Shown: piece after piece, positions 24,657-36,945 of the stretch | How the letters are laid out: each line of letters begins with the position of its first letter | Numbering within the stretch: the first letter of the stretch is position 1 | Assembly (NCBI RefSeq): GCF_026914265.1 | Contig: NC_069133.1 | Location: forward strand, 5,205,985-5,269,984 | Direction: 5' to 3' | DNA from: Mya arenaria | Taxonomy: Eukaryota; Mollusca; Bivalvia; Myida; Myidae | Length of the DNA: 64,000 nucleotides | The notes under the pieces: model-generated | The model's database searches: none | The model's input: the letters and a program-made list of their open reading frames with translations, nothing else | Told to the model about the DNA's origin: nothing | Translations under genes and position numbers: made by a program

Positions 24657-27600
24657 CTGAATAATTAAATAGTTTTTCTATATATCACTGTCTGACTCAT
24701 TGAATGCAACACATATCTGATCATAAAACACAAAGACATGCATTTTTGTAAAATGTTATGTCTTGTCAAGATGAGCCTTTAAAACACTACACACGATTTG
24801 ATTATGTTTGACTACAGGTCTTGTTTCTGTAGTTTTTCAAAGAAATACTTGTTAATCTTTTTTGCGTTGACATTATTCATCAGCTTATATTGACGGAAAG
24901 AACAAAGAAAACTAAGTTCGTACATTTAGGAACCAGCGCAAATATAAAAACACGTGAGGAAACATATATCATTATAATTCCCAATTGTGTAAAATTATGA
25001 ATATTTAAAAGTATTAAATTTGGTTAACTGAAAGTTCACATTAAAAATTCTCAAGTACGTGAAGTTACCAAGTTGACTTTTAAGCAATATTCAAATCACT
25101 TTCAATTTACAAAAATATAATCTTATACTTCTTCGAGATAATATTCTGAAGTACTACGTAAATTTATCCACACTATTTTCTTGACTAAACCTCTCCTTTG
25201 TTTGGCAGCATTTGTTCTCCAGAATTGCCTCTTGATAAAGCCAACACTTGTGACTGTGCGGCTTTATTACTTGCCTGACATATAAGAATCGATAATGGGA
25301 TTATAATAGCCGAGATTTGAGATAAAAGAAATGGTTTGATTTCGATATCGCTAACTTTCCACACAATGGATGGAGATGTACCTCGTACTCCGTCAAATGG
25401 GACATTTCCCCGTTAATTTGATTTATGCAAACGAGTCGATAATTTCAACAACGGTAACTTAAATTTAAGTAGTCAATTATTGAAACAAGGTTTCCGATAA
25501 TTCAAATTCACCACATTTGATAATCGTAATACAGAACTTAATCAGAAGTGTAGGACATACTCGGAATTGTTGCTCTGCCTTCGTTGTCAGTTAATTAAAA
25601 GCGGATTGGTATAAAATGAAACAATATCATCATACTTTTAAAAATCAAATTATTATGCTCAGATGTGTTTATCATAATATGATCATAAATTGAAGTTCGT
25701 GAACTTACACGCTTGATAAATTTTATTGATTGACAGTTCATTGAGAATCGTAAATACGCGTCCTTTAAATTTTGTATTATGTCGACCGTTCTTGGAATGA
25801 CAAATTTCGAGGTTATTTAATTTGCAAAATTAGCCGTTAAGAAATTGCACGGTTTGAATTTTTTTTTAATATTGATCTCGATATCTTTCATTGAATGATA
25901 ATTCTTTTTAAACTCGTAATGTTCCTTATTTTTACTCAATCCATATATTTTACTGAAGGAAGATGCTTTCGAAACCATATAACCTTGAAGATTAGATAAT
26001 GTATGTACTTAATATTCTATTTGATGAAAAATGTTGAAAGATTAATCATTTACTGATTTAGTGTTTTGCATTAAGGTTTAAATTAAATATTTAGAATAAC
26101 CAAAATGTACTCTTCCATATAGATTTAGTTTATATCAATTATTATTTATGATATTTATAAATAGTGTAAGTCATGACTATACTGACGAATGTACTCTTTA
26201 TATTAGAGGTATATAACAGATTATGTTACAAAGTGATCATATCGATGACAACCATGCATAATTGTACATTGAAGCTTGAGTTTTGTAACCCTATATTATA
26301 TACGTATATGTATTATCTTAGTCTAAACTAGCCATTTATTATTGAAGTTGATTGTACATAATGAGTATAATAGCAACTTTAAATACTATTTAACAAATCA
26401 TTAAAACCATTGAACACTAGTTATACTGTTTATAGATATATATACTTCATAATATGATATTAATATATTAACAAAACATTAGTAAATTATATAGATATAG
26501 TTGGATAAAACTAAGAAATGAATAAACCTGTTATATAAGCCATTGTATTACATTAATTAAATCACGGGTCGTGTTCGCCTATTTCAAAAATATATTGTGT
26601 GGTATAAACAGTTTCTTCTTCTATATTTAATCAAAATTACCAAATATTACGTTTTTTGTTTTTTACTTTTCGAAACTGATCCCATTTATCGCATTCTGGG
26701 CGGTAATGGTCGATAAAAGGCGAAAAAATGCTTCTGGGTTAACTGAAAGAAAATGTTTCGATGTAAAAAAAACACTTTTATATGACAATTTTATATATTT
26801 AAAGTAATGTCTCAAGAATTAAAGTTATAAATGTTAACAAAAAGATGTAAAAAGTGTCATTGGGTAATAGATCATTTACTTCCGATATCAGTAGAAATAA
26901 AGAACATTTATACAAACTGTAACAAATGAATGTATAACGTAGATTTTGCCATTTAGTCACATATTAGTAACCAGCACACAAAAACCTTTCATATCAACCA
27001 ACATAATATGGGTCATTAATCATCAACATTTAGCATTAAGGTAAATGGAGCTTTCTGAGAACTAGCATATTTGAAGACATATCAGTAAAATAAGTATCTT
27101 ACTAACCCATTGAAAAATGTCTGAAGAAACACAGTGCCATCACTACTATATATCCTACAGTTTTAATTGTTACACTGTACATTATATTTAATTAGTAAAG
27201 TTAGCACATTTAATACCATGCGTTCGACACCGCCTTATATTTGTTTACCTGTTAGTAATGTATTTTAAAGATAAACACCAAATGCTTCAGTAGTTTTTAT
27301 AGCGCGGTTTGATAATATCAGATTTCCTTTGTTACAATCTTTCGTATACTTACGATGTTTATATTCTAAATCTTTAGGAAGTATTTAAGCCGGATGTGTC
27401 TTTCTGGTCCTTAAGTTTCAGGAAGTATTAGTGTATTGATGTTCAGACTAGTACGTACATTTGTGAATATGTTTTGCATTAAAATTTGTATACTATACAA
27501 TAAATATCATCAGATGTTATGTACACATATATAGTTCCAGTCCAGTTAAAATTACACGAAAACAGCGGCCCTTCTTTGTATGAGGAGACCACAACGGGTT

Positions 27601-29540
27601 TATCGGGGATAGGAGAGATTGACAGGCAGGGGAAAGTCATTTCTTGTACAGCATAATTATGAATTGGCGACATAGTTACAAACTAACAAGCAGTGAACAT
27701 TCAAAGTAGCTTAGATTCTTGTACGTTTTAGATAATATATACAAGAACTAATGACGGGTTATTGCTGCAAGCAACTTATGTTCAAAAAATAAGGGAAAAT
27801 GTGAAAATGGTATATTATACATAGAGGAGTTTATTTCACGAGTGTCAAAAAAACAACAACATATTTTCACGGTTGGCGAAGCGAGTTTTCTTTTATGTAT
27901 TTGTTTTTATTTTTCTAAATTCTTTATTTTGAAAAGAGTGTTTTCTAAGCCGCTGGCATTGGGACGCCCCTCACGCAAACTTACAGCTGAAGACGTAGCT
28001 GTCAAATTTCTATTTCCGGTTCGTGGCTACAATGTTTTCCGATATATTTTTATATATAAGCCACTCATTTTTTTAATGCAAACATTTTATGAACATTAAT
28101 GAATGAACGTTTATTAATGCATCTATGTCCAAATATAAAAAAATTAATGCACGAAAGCCATTTGAATTTAACAGGGGATTATAATATGAACTAATAATTT
28201 CATCGTCGTTTATTGAATAAAAAATTCAAAGGTCGAATGTGTTGGCAAAACAATTGCGTAGAATAATTAGAAAAAAACCCCAATAACATTGTGTTTCAGT
28301 TTTAGAGTTTGTTTCATAATAAATGATTATTCAGCTTTTCTAGAGACCAGTCTGATTCGCTTGAAGACTACGCTAGGTTTAAACAAATTTAGAGGCGGCG
28401 TTAGAGGGAAACAATCATCAGATAATCTGTTCATTGCTGTGTGACGTTTGAGGAAAGTTCGTATTACGTAGTACATCGACAAACAATTGATAATATTGCA
28501 ACCAAACATGGTTTGCAGGAAGTGTTTATGAAGGACTTACATGGAGCCCCTTGGGTCAAAATCAAGGTCATTGTTACTAAAAATAGAGAAAAAACTTGAA
28601 TCCCACCACGAAGGCTGAAGGTCTTCTACCAAACATAGACAACTTTGTTTCGTCGCAATGTTAACGTTTTATGTTATCTTGTTTATTTAAGGCATATATT
28701 TGAAAATATATTAAGAAAGTTAGGCGGCGTAAACACCGACACCGATGCAAACAATCTTAAGTCAGGAAGATTTAGGGTACAGTGATACAGTGGAAACTAC
28801 AGGAAAAGGTCGGTAGTCGACAATTAAAAAATGTATCCTATTTAGAGGCACAAAGACAAGAAACAAAAAGACAATGAACTAGATACACAAACAACACATA
28901 CAGACCACACACTCATCAAAAAAGCTTAACCGATAAATGATTGGATTACCGCCCTCGACACAGTTAGTTTAACATGAGTTTACTGGAACCCGAGTCTCCT
29001 GGGTGCTTAAATAGTTTATATGACCATAACCTCACACTTGTGGCCACAGGCCTATATTTGATAAGGTAAAATATAGGGCATTGTTTTCAAATCACAACGA
29101 TAATTATACATTCACGTGTTCTTTTCTATGGCAATAATACGGGAAGTCCTACCTTCGAAACTAACGAAACTGAGAAATATTTATTTTATGTACATTATAA
29201 GTATGCTTTACGGTGGTTAATAGAGATTTATCAATGAAATAAATATGCCATTTTACTGTTCCAAACTAGGACACAGTTTTCATGACGTCCCACGTTACGT
29301 TTCAGTACAATTTTGCGTGATGTTTTAAAAATTTACAATCAAATGTCATTTTATATCATATAATAAAAAGTAAATTGTTTAGACTTATAGTTGCTTTGTA
29401 AAATATAATTCTATGTTTAAAATGAAATAGTTGTAATGTTGTATTTACTTCATTATCTATATAAAAGTAGTTGCATTTTGTGTGTGTGTTATTGAAGTAT
29501 AATCTTGGTGTTTTGGATTGTCATTTTTATAGCTAGAACT
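24657..29540. other. Non-genic AT-rich stretch upstream of the recognised receptor exons
   Basis: The missing 5' exons of the SRCR receptor should lie here or further up, but no signal peptide or SRCR half was found. Content seen: one dispersed unit of the 57-bp repeat (27,373-27,449), and a stretch near 28,555-28,600 (GGTCAAAATCAAGGTCATTG) that has the look of a dispersed element but could not be named. Confidence 0.35.
27373..27449. repeat. Dispersed copy of the 57-bp repeat unit
   Basis: About 1.3 units of the 35.6-35.96 kb minisatellite occur here: TTTAGGAAGTATTTAAGCCG, then CCTTAAGTTTCAGGAAGTAT, then a TGTTCAG end. A unit so far from the array shows that it belongs to a dispersed family. 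Confidence 0.6.
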
Positions 29541-30560
29541 CTTTAACTCGAGGCTCACGAGTACCTGTTGATATTGGACCTCAATGATTCGTGTTAGGTC
29601 CTCTCCTTGTCCTCATTTACAACAATGTTACAGCAAGTGATTTGTTTACCTATAACTAGCATGAGTGCACACGACAGTTCGTAATATACTTCGTCACGTG
29701 ATGTTAATATGATAGAAGAACACTAAATTATGATTTAAATTTTATCCAAACATTGTCATAACAGTAAAAGGATCATTGCACCAAAGACAGAGGCAACGAA
29801 AAAATTCAAACACTGCTATATAATAACAACATCAAATTCGCTGATCACCACAAGCATCTTAGTTTAACAGTTAGTTAGAATTGGTCTTAGCACAAACACA
29901 TTTCTAATATTATCGCAACAGCTAATAAATATCAGTATCTTGTTGAAATTCACACTACACAGGAAAACACTTAGCTATACCTGTGTGTCATACCCACGGC
30001 TACATCATGAATACGTATTATTTAGTTGGGATTAATGTTCCCAATATAAATAAAAACAATGGAAACAGATTAATAATGAACTGTTCGATTAGTTTCTAGC
30101 CATTCAATTAATACTCTTCTAAACGAAATCTGTTCGGTGTCCCTTTTACACAGATTCTACTCTAAATCATTCTCCAATCTGCATTTAGGATCTGGAATGG
30201 TATTGACAGGACAGTACAAGACGCTGTTTCGTTCCCGCGATTGAATCTTAATTCAAATGTATTTATTTTGCCCCGAATGTCCCTTCATTATACATACAGA
30301 AGGGATTAGATTGAGAGTCCATCATTCAAAAATGCCACTTCAATTCCAATCTGTACAATAATTTGTACAACGAAATGGTGACTTATAACAATTAAAGTCA
30401 GTGGAATAAATAAACAAAACTTCAATCACGTTTTTCTCGAAATTAAAATTGCCGACTTTGTACCCCTTTCTACAGGCGTCGTCACATTATCGCAATGACT
30501 CCTGATCACACGGTCTATCATTCACATATCGAAGATGCTTAACACTTGTAGTTGGTTAAA
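29540..30560 (+). mobile_element. Decayed LINE reverse-transcriptase fragment (C)
   Basis: The plus strand near 29,570-29,625 reads a broken form of the RT motif GPQGSVLGPLL-x-L-I-Y (seen as VLGPLLVLIYNNV). It then gives HHKHLSLTV (about 29,845-29,875), the H/K-LG-x-x-L block, a TANKYQYLVE-like helix, and a RLHHEYVLFSW-like segment (about 29,990-30,035). The tail near 30,150-30,530 resembles the arginine-rich RT C terminus. Several stops show it is dead. The order of blocks is that of CR1/Jockey-like elements without a certain clade. Confidence 0.55.
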
Positions 30561-30844
30561 TGCACAAAGACAACAGTTACAAATTGTAACTACAAACTAC
30601 AATTCACTTAATACTCACGAATTTCTGTAATTGTAATATAAATGACAAATATTACGAATACATATTTTTCAACAAGAACAGAAAAAAGTAGTTGCTTGTA
30701 ACATATTTAATACAAATGTTTAGAAAACGAGTTCAACCTTACCAATACATACTTGGGAACAAGGAATGTGTCCGTTTTTCCCTCTCTCCCTCTCTTTGGT
30801 CTATCTATCTTTGATAGTCAAGGTCATGTTATTAAATAATTCAA

Positions 30845-31045
30845 CACTTGAAAATTACATGGTACGTACCGTTACTAATGTATTATATGCATGCACATAC
30901 AAAAATGATCATATCATAACTTTACAATCTATACTATGACATATTGTAGGAAGTGCCGGGTTTTTTAATGTTGTTCATATCGTGTGGCAAAAAACAACTG
31001 CATAATTGATACTATATTATAATGTAGCAATAATAATCATATATT
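30845..31045. repeat. Dispersed repeat, copy also at 36,097-36,240
   Basis: Shared blocks in the same order are TTGAAAATTACA, GATCATATCATA, CTTTACAWTCTA, ACTATG(A/T)CATATTGTAGG and GTTTTTTAATGTTG. Copy 1 carries an insertion of about 30 bases. In copy 2 it directly follows the 57-bp array, so it is probably the flank of the same composite element. Confidence 0.6.
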
Positions 31046-32119
31046 GTGCATATACATTTGAAAACGATTAAACTAAAAACAACCAGCGACCAACGAAGTG
31101 ACGCTGCAACATCTGCTTAGACATGTTTGACATGACGCTGTTGTTGTTAGACAAATTGTCGATCTAAGGCTTTGAGTTAAACACATGAATTTGTTTTTCA
31201 ATCAATAAAATGTGTCTGCTAAAACTGAGAATATTTCTGGTTGAGGGGAGTAGAACAGTTATTGTTTTACCAAGTGATAAAAATGAGGCCTACACAAGAA
31301 CATAGAAGGTTATGTGACCTGCAAGCAGACCACGTCGCCAGTGGTAAGTTGGGTTGTTGGCTTTTTGGTAGGTTGTGTTATTTCACATTCAGGCTATTTA
31401 ACCTCCTACGAACAAGGGACCTCACTATCGCAATGAGTCGGGCTGAATATAATGTGATGTGTTCGTTAGTATGTCTCGGATAGTTTTATATGCGTTGCAT
31501 ACTTATGTAAATTAATTGTTTAAGATTCTGTCTTTTGTGCTGTTTTCTGATACTCAAAACATCATATACGAACACGTAAATACGTACTCTTTGAATGCTC
31601 AAAATTTGGAAATTTAAATTTAATTCACTACTTCAAAATGCAGAAATTGTCTATATTCGTTAATAAATATTGATACTATACATAACTAATCATGAAGTAC
31701 ATTTCTAATTATATATTGAATGAGTAGTAGTTTATCTTTAAATACATTTCTATATTTATCTTCAATGACTACTAGTACGGGTAAACTTATCGCTACTCAA
31801 TCAATTAATTTTCTTCACAATCGTTCGAATTAAAGTATGTTTCTTTTTGTCAGGTTGAGCAGAAAGCAAACAGTTAATGTGCCTACATTGTATTGCATTT
31901 TTTATATTCATCAATCAAAATCAAAGGTCAACATATTGTTAGTTTTGTTTCGTTTTGACGATGTACGAATTTTAAATATAGGCTATTTCCCTTGCTTAAT
32001 CCAGAGTATAATAATTATATTCTCGGGCCGTATTCGATATACATTTTAAATTTTGCATTCGCCTAGTTATTTCTACTGTAGATAAAACTTGACGTTCATA
32101 TTGTATAACACGCAAGAAG

Positions 32120-32205
32120 TTATGACGTCATTGCTTACTTCAATATTGCGCTCCGATTGGATTAGCGCGACGTCATTAAACCAATGATATAAGACGTCAC
32201 AAAAA
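32120..32205. promoter_or_regulatory. Cluster of CRE-like and CCAAT-type sites
   Basis: Three GACGTCA cores lie within 80 bases (32,124-32,130 as a full TGACGTCA palindrome, 32,169-32,175, 32,193-32,199). ATTGG (32,156-32,160) and CCAAT (32,181-32,185) lie between them. CREB/ATF and NF-Y factors bind such sites in animals. No gene start was recognised on either side, so this may be an enhancer, a promoter of an unseen gene, or part of a repeat. Confidence 0.3.
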
Positions 32206-33948
32206 TGAGCTATTCATTTATACAAACGTGTGTTGTTGTTTACACTTCTTTAAGAACAAATACTAAATTCAGAAGATAATCGTAATGATTACTTTTGTAA
32301 ATGTAAATATAAGTATTGATCCATTTTGTCTTCCGTTTATGCTGTATGAATGTAGTAGGGCAGGCGAGCAGATGACCAAGAAGAGCTAGCAACTTCTAAA
32401 ATGATATCATACATTCATCATTGAAAGTGTTTTATGAATCTTGAACAAATCAATGCGGGTTAAGAATAGGATAACAACACATGGCAATTTGATACTTGTA
32501 TACAAGCCTCAAACGATTATCTTCTTATTTCCTTCTTTCTTAGAAGATTGTATATCTTCTTACAAGACTGTATCTTAGATAGCATATTTTCAATATGATA
32601 GACTGGAGGTATAAAAGTAATACCAACATGATTTTATAGAAAGAAAGCAAGTCTTGGTAGTGAAATAGGAAGCAGATCGAGGCCCAGAAAATATTTCTGT
32701 AAATAGATGATTCTAATAGCCTAATTATCGTTACTTCACTAAGTATATATGGCTTCAAGTAGTATTTAAACTGCAGTCAGATTATTAGGTTACATTCAGT
32801 ATTTGACATATAAGTTTTAATGAAGCATGGCATACTCAGGAAGACGAGTCTAATGATTTTCTCGAATGCTTTGTACGATATATCAAATTTGGAGACTATC
32901 GAGGGAGGCGTAGGTCAGGGTGTGTCACAATCTTTGTAAAATAGCGGGTTGATAGTTATGGATATTTGACACGTTTGATGATTAAGTTATACTGCATTAT
33001 GTCTGAGACCTTATGAAATATCTAAAACGAGATTATTTTGATTTTGACAAGTGTTTCACATGCATGATCTCCTAAATACGAGACTTTCAACGTAAATGGC
33101 ATTGCATTTATAAATGACAAATTGACGTCAACTCATTCTGATTTTCCATCGGCGCACTATTTAATAGCGGGAGATATAAGTGCACGAATAGGAGACCTTG
33201 TCAATAGAATTACATCCGATAACTTAAACCTCATAATCGGTTAACGAGACTTTCCATCAGATACTTTGTATTCTCAAAGTAAGATGGCGTCGCGAATGAT
33301 TTCGATGTGGCGCTGGCAGAGCTCTGTTGCACGAATGAGGTTCATATTATGAATGGCCGGACAATCGGGATGAAGATGGCGAGATATAATGTACATTTCA
33401 TCACGGAATTAGTGTTGCTGATTACATGTGAGTGGCACCCCCACCCCATATTAAATTGTTTTAGCTTCTAAATAGGTTCACAATAACTTATGATCATTTT
33501 AAAGTATCGTGCTGTATTTTAAATGTAAAATGTATGAATAAGTGCTTACGCAATACTTTTTTTTTTCAAAATGCGCTTATTTTAACAAAATTCGCGAATC
33601 TAATCCGTTCGCTCTCCTAACCAGAGTGACGGGATAACGAATGCAAAGTTTTAACGTAGTAAATATAAACAGTTTAGAAAGAACAAATTAACTAATACGT
33701 CACAGGACTTAAGGGCCTTGTTTATGGAAGGTTTGACATGATAATCCCCTGCAGTGCATCTCCTGTTTATTGCACTGGTGTCACAGCAGGGGCCATTTCC
33801 TGTGCATTTGTTGAGGCTCAGGGCCATTTAGGGTTGACAAGTTTTTAGTACATATTCTCATTGTCTCACCTATACAAATAACCAGTAAACACAGTCATCC
33901 AGTATATCAATATATTCTCGCAAAATAGACATTCGGCATCCTCGGGAC

Positions 33949-33981
33949 CCCAGAGTGTCATAACTTTTATGACACCCTGGG
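33949..33981. repeat. 15-bp stem inverted repeat with 3-base loop
   Basis: CCCAGAGTGTCATAA, loop CTT, then TTATGACACCCTGGG pair with one mismatch. A structured element such as a MITE centre or a Helitron-type end hairpin is possible; neither is demonstrated. Confidence 0.6.
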
Positions 33982-34984
33982 CAAAGCAGCTGTTAAAATT
34001 TCATGCTCATGAATAATTAATAAGGTGAAATCCAGCCGCTTGATTGGTCGCATGAGACACGATGCGGAAATGGCCGAGAAGTTACGGATGTAAACTCAAT
34101 GAGATCACGGCTTACAAATCGTATTTGAAAGATATTGTTAAATATGCCGTTGGCTCTTCACAAGGGAGATTCTTTCCTTTTTTGTTATCGGCTATTTCAT
34201 TGGTCGGAAAATGCTTATGAATATTCAAGATTTACGAAGTTTCCTTAGCCAATTTGCCCAGGGTATCATATAGGTTATGATACGCAGGGGGCCGAGGATG
34301 ACATTCGTCGGATCACAGCATATCATTTTTGAGTGGATGTTTTCGTTTTCATTTATTTTTATTGAAATACCAAGCATTTCTATCATATTTTTATTAAAAT
34401 ATAACACAAAAGTAACGCAATTGCATATCATTATTACATATTTTTTAAGCGATTGGGATTTACTAACTCCATGCAATAAAAATGAACTTCAAGTTTAATT
34501 AACTCTGTATTAAATACATAATTTCCGACCATAAATCAAATTGATTTGTAAATCTGCACTTTATGCGATGTTGAGATTTGAACCAATCACGTTTGATGCA
34601 AAGTTTGAAGTTATAAGAACCAAAACTCGCAAAGATATTGTTAATAAGTGGTCAAAACTGATCGGATTTTAAAACTCAACCAGTAGGGATAACTTTTACG
34701 TGCGATTTTTATTTATTTTAGCAAAATCCGACGTTCTGATAGGTATTAGGAAACTGTAACGTTGGTAAAAACAGAAATGCAAACTGGCTCAGAATGTATT
34801 CTACCCCAGGTTTCATAAATTTTGAGCTATTTCACGACGCACTGTTTTTAGGTTTTCAAAAAGCATTTGTCTAGATCTGAATACTGGGACAATGTATCAA
34901 CTCCATGAATATAAAAATGGGTCCGGTGCAAACCAATGACTGTTGGTTAATAACTAGGTGCGCAAAGTCAACATATTTGCCTGA

Positions 34985-35622
34985 TTAAAATCAGATACAT
35001 CTGTGTTGATTTATCAAATTATTTCTTCCCCATTTGTCATCCAATCAGATAACATCTTATCTCGATGACTGATAAAGAAGTTCACCTTTATTATCGTAAA
35101 TAATTAAAATAGTTCAACCATTCAGATTAGCGTACATAAAAGTGTATTTCAATTGCCACGAAAGTTTAATGCACAAGGTAAATTGTATTGCACAAAACCG
35201 GAGTTGCTCAGTGTATGTCGAATTTCCCCGAAAAGCATTTTAGTTTCATTTAGTTTTTTTTTTGTATGTATGTATCTTTTAGACCTAGGGGTTAAGGATA
35301 ACCCGTGTCAGTAGAAGCACTTATTTCCAACGAGGTCTTTTGCTTTTGCTGAAGGGACAGCACGCGTAAGAGACAGTACTTGGATACAAGGAAGCATGTG
35401 TGCGATACCCTAGCTCTTTTAGCTCGGTGACCAACTTTCCTGGGTTAAACCAATACCGAGTATACCTCTTTTCCAAGCAACACCCTTTAAATGCCGAGCG
35501 CCAGGCAAGGAAGCTACTAGATCCAACTTTTAACGTCTTTCGGTATGAGGCGCCTAAACCACTAGTTCACGGAGACGGTTCTTACCCATTATATTTTAGG
35601 AAGTATTTGTGTATTGGTGGTT
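34985..35622. repeat. Direct repeat block, copy 1 (with head-deleted SINE)
   Basis: This is similar throughout to 36,241-36,907. It starts AAAATCAGATACATCTGTG, continues with the CAGATAACATCTTATCTCG block and the TTAAGGATAACCCGTG block, and ends at an AAACCACTAG..CACGGAGACG remnant. Relative to copy 2 most of the tRNA-like head is deleted at about 35,550-35,557. Copy starts are about 1,256 bases apart. Confidence 0.75.
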
Positions 35623-35960
35623 AGCCAGATGTCAATTTGCTGTCCTTAAGTTTTAGGAAGTATTGTTGTTTTGGTGTTAAGCCGGAGGTCAATTGGCTGC
35701 CCTTAAGTTCCAGGAAGTATTGCTGTTATGGCGTTCAGCTAGGTGTCCATTTGGGGTCCTCACGTTTCATGAAGTATTGTTATATTGGTGTTCAGCCGGA
35801 TGCCCATGGGCTGTCCTTAAGTTTTAGGATTTATTGTTTTTTTGGTGTTCATCCAGATGTCCATTGGCTGTCCTTAAGTTTCAGGAAATATTGTTATTTG
35901 GGTGGTCAGCCAGGTGTCCATTAATTAAGGGTTCTCACGTTTCATGAAGTATTGGTATAA
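35586..35960. repeat. 57-bp minisatellite, about 6.5 units
   Basis: Each unit carries AGTTT-AGGAAGTATTG, then a TTGGTGTTCAGCC-like centre, then a GTCCATTGGCTGTCC end. The spacing is 57 bases; units have diverged by some 10-20% by eye. The 95-codon plus frame 35,637-35,924 is a consequence of the period (19 codons), not a gene. It separates the two direct-repeat blocks. Confidence 0.8.
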
Positions 35961-36240
35961 TTGAAGAAACCAGATACCAGAAAAAGGAAAATGTAAAAAA
36001 CTAACATAACATTGATATTGCTGTGTACAACGCACTGAAACCTACTTACTGATGTATCATATTACTTACGACAAGACAAACTTCTAATTAAAATCTTGAA
36101 AATTACATTGTACCGTAACTGATCATATCATAGCTTTACATTCTAGACTATGTCATATTGTAGGGTCGGCCGTTTTTTAATGTTGCTCTTAAATAAAATA
36201 CATAATGAATACAATAGTATATGTTGCAATAATAAATAAT

Positions 36241-36945
36241 TAAAATCAGATACATCTGTGTTTATTTAACAAATTATTACTTCCCCATTTGTCATCCATT
36301 CAGATAACATCTTATCTCGATGACTGATAAAGGAGTTCACTTTTATTATCGTAAACAATTAAAATAGTTCAACCATTCAGATTAGCATTCATAAACGTGT
36401 ATTTCAATTGTCACGAAAGTTTAAATAAACAAGGCAATTGCATTGCAAAAAAAACAAAGGAAGTTCACAGTGTATGTCGAGTTTCCCCGAAAAATCATTT
36501 TAATTTCATTTAGTTTTGTTTTATGTAACTATGTATATTTAAGACCGTTGGGTCAAGAATAACCCGTGAAAGTGCAAGCCCTTATTTCCAACGCGGTTTT
36601 TGTTTTTGCTGAAGGGACAGTAGGCGGAAGGAAGTCCGTGTGCGATACCCTAGCCTTTTTACGAAGTAACCCCTTGGTTCTCTTACGTGCTCGGTGTAAA
36701 GCACCGATACACGGTGTACAACTTACCTGAGTTAAACCAGTAATGAGTATACCACTTTTTCCAAGCACTACCCTTTAAATGCCGAGCGCCAGGCAAGGGA
36801 GCTACTTTATCCTACTTTAAAGAAGTATGACGCGGCCAGGGATCGAACCCCCGACCTCCCGCTCCGTTGGCGGGCGCCTTAACCACTTGGCCATGGAGAC
36901 GTTCGTAACACTTTGTCATCCAATCAGATAACATCTTATCCTTAT
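36241..36945. repeat. Direct repeat block, copy 2, plus a third partial copy
   Basis: It matches 34,985-35,622 and ends in a complete tRNA-derived head at 36,829-36,900. Just beyond, 36,914-36,940 reads TTTGTCATCCAATCAGATAA again, the start of a third partial copy. The series therefore looks like a tandem duplication interrupted by the 57-bp array. Confidence 0.7.
36510..36900 (-). mobile_element. tRNA-derived SINE (head at the high-coordinate end)
   Basis: On the minus strand, 36,900-36,829 folds like a tRNA: box A TGGCCAAGTGG, anticodon-arm CCCGC..GCGGG around a seven-base loop, and box B GGTTCGATCCC. The loop has A where every functional tRNA has U33, and no CCA or terminator is evident, so it is a SINE head rather than a tRNA gene. 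The body runs toward about 36,510 and has a second copy at 35,600-35,220 with most of the head deleted. The exact 3' end is uncertain. Confidence 0.65.

Larger units (their letters stand above)
30560..34980. other. Non-genic stretch with a few structured motifs
   Basis: No supported gene. Content listed separately: a dispersed repeat copy at 30,845-31,045, a cluster of CRE-like sites at 32,120-32,200, and a perfect-looking hairpin at 33,949-33,981. Confidence 0.35.

Noticed and set aside
25185-25412. 75-codon minus-strand open frame with a hydrophobic stretch
   Set aside because: It has no upstream ATG, no cysteine pattern and no match to SRCR or signal-peptide exons; it could be an exon but cannot be supported.
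27479-27673. 64-codon minus-strand ORF with two cysteines
   Set aside because: No recognisable domain or splice context; not accepted as a missing 5' receptor exon.
35637-35924. 95-codon ORF with 19-residue repeats
   Set aside because: Product of the 57-base minisatellite period, not a gene.
36829-36900. Possible tRNA gene on the minus strand
   Set aside because: Arms and boxes are good, but the anticodon loop has A at the invariant U33 and the sequence is joined to a body repeated at 35.2-35.6 kb, so it is a SINE head.
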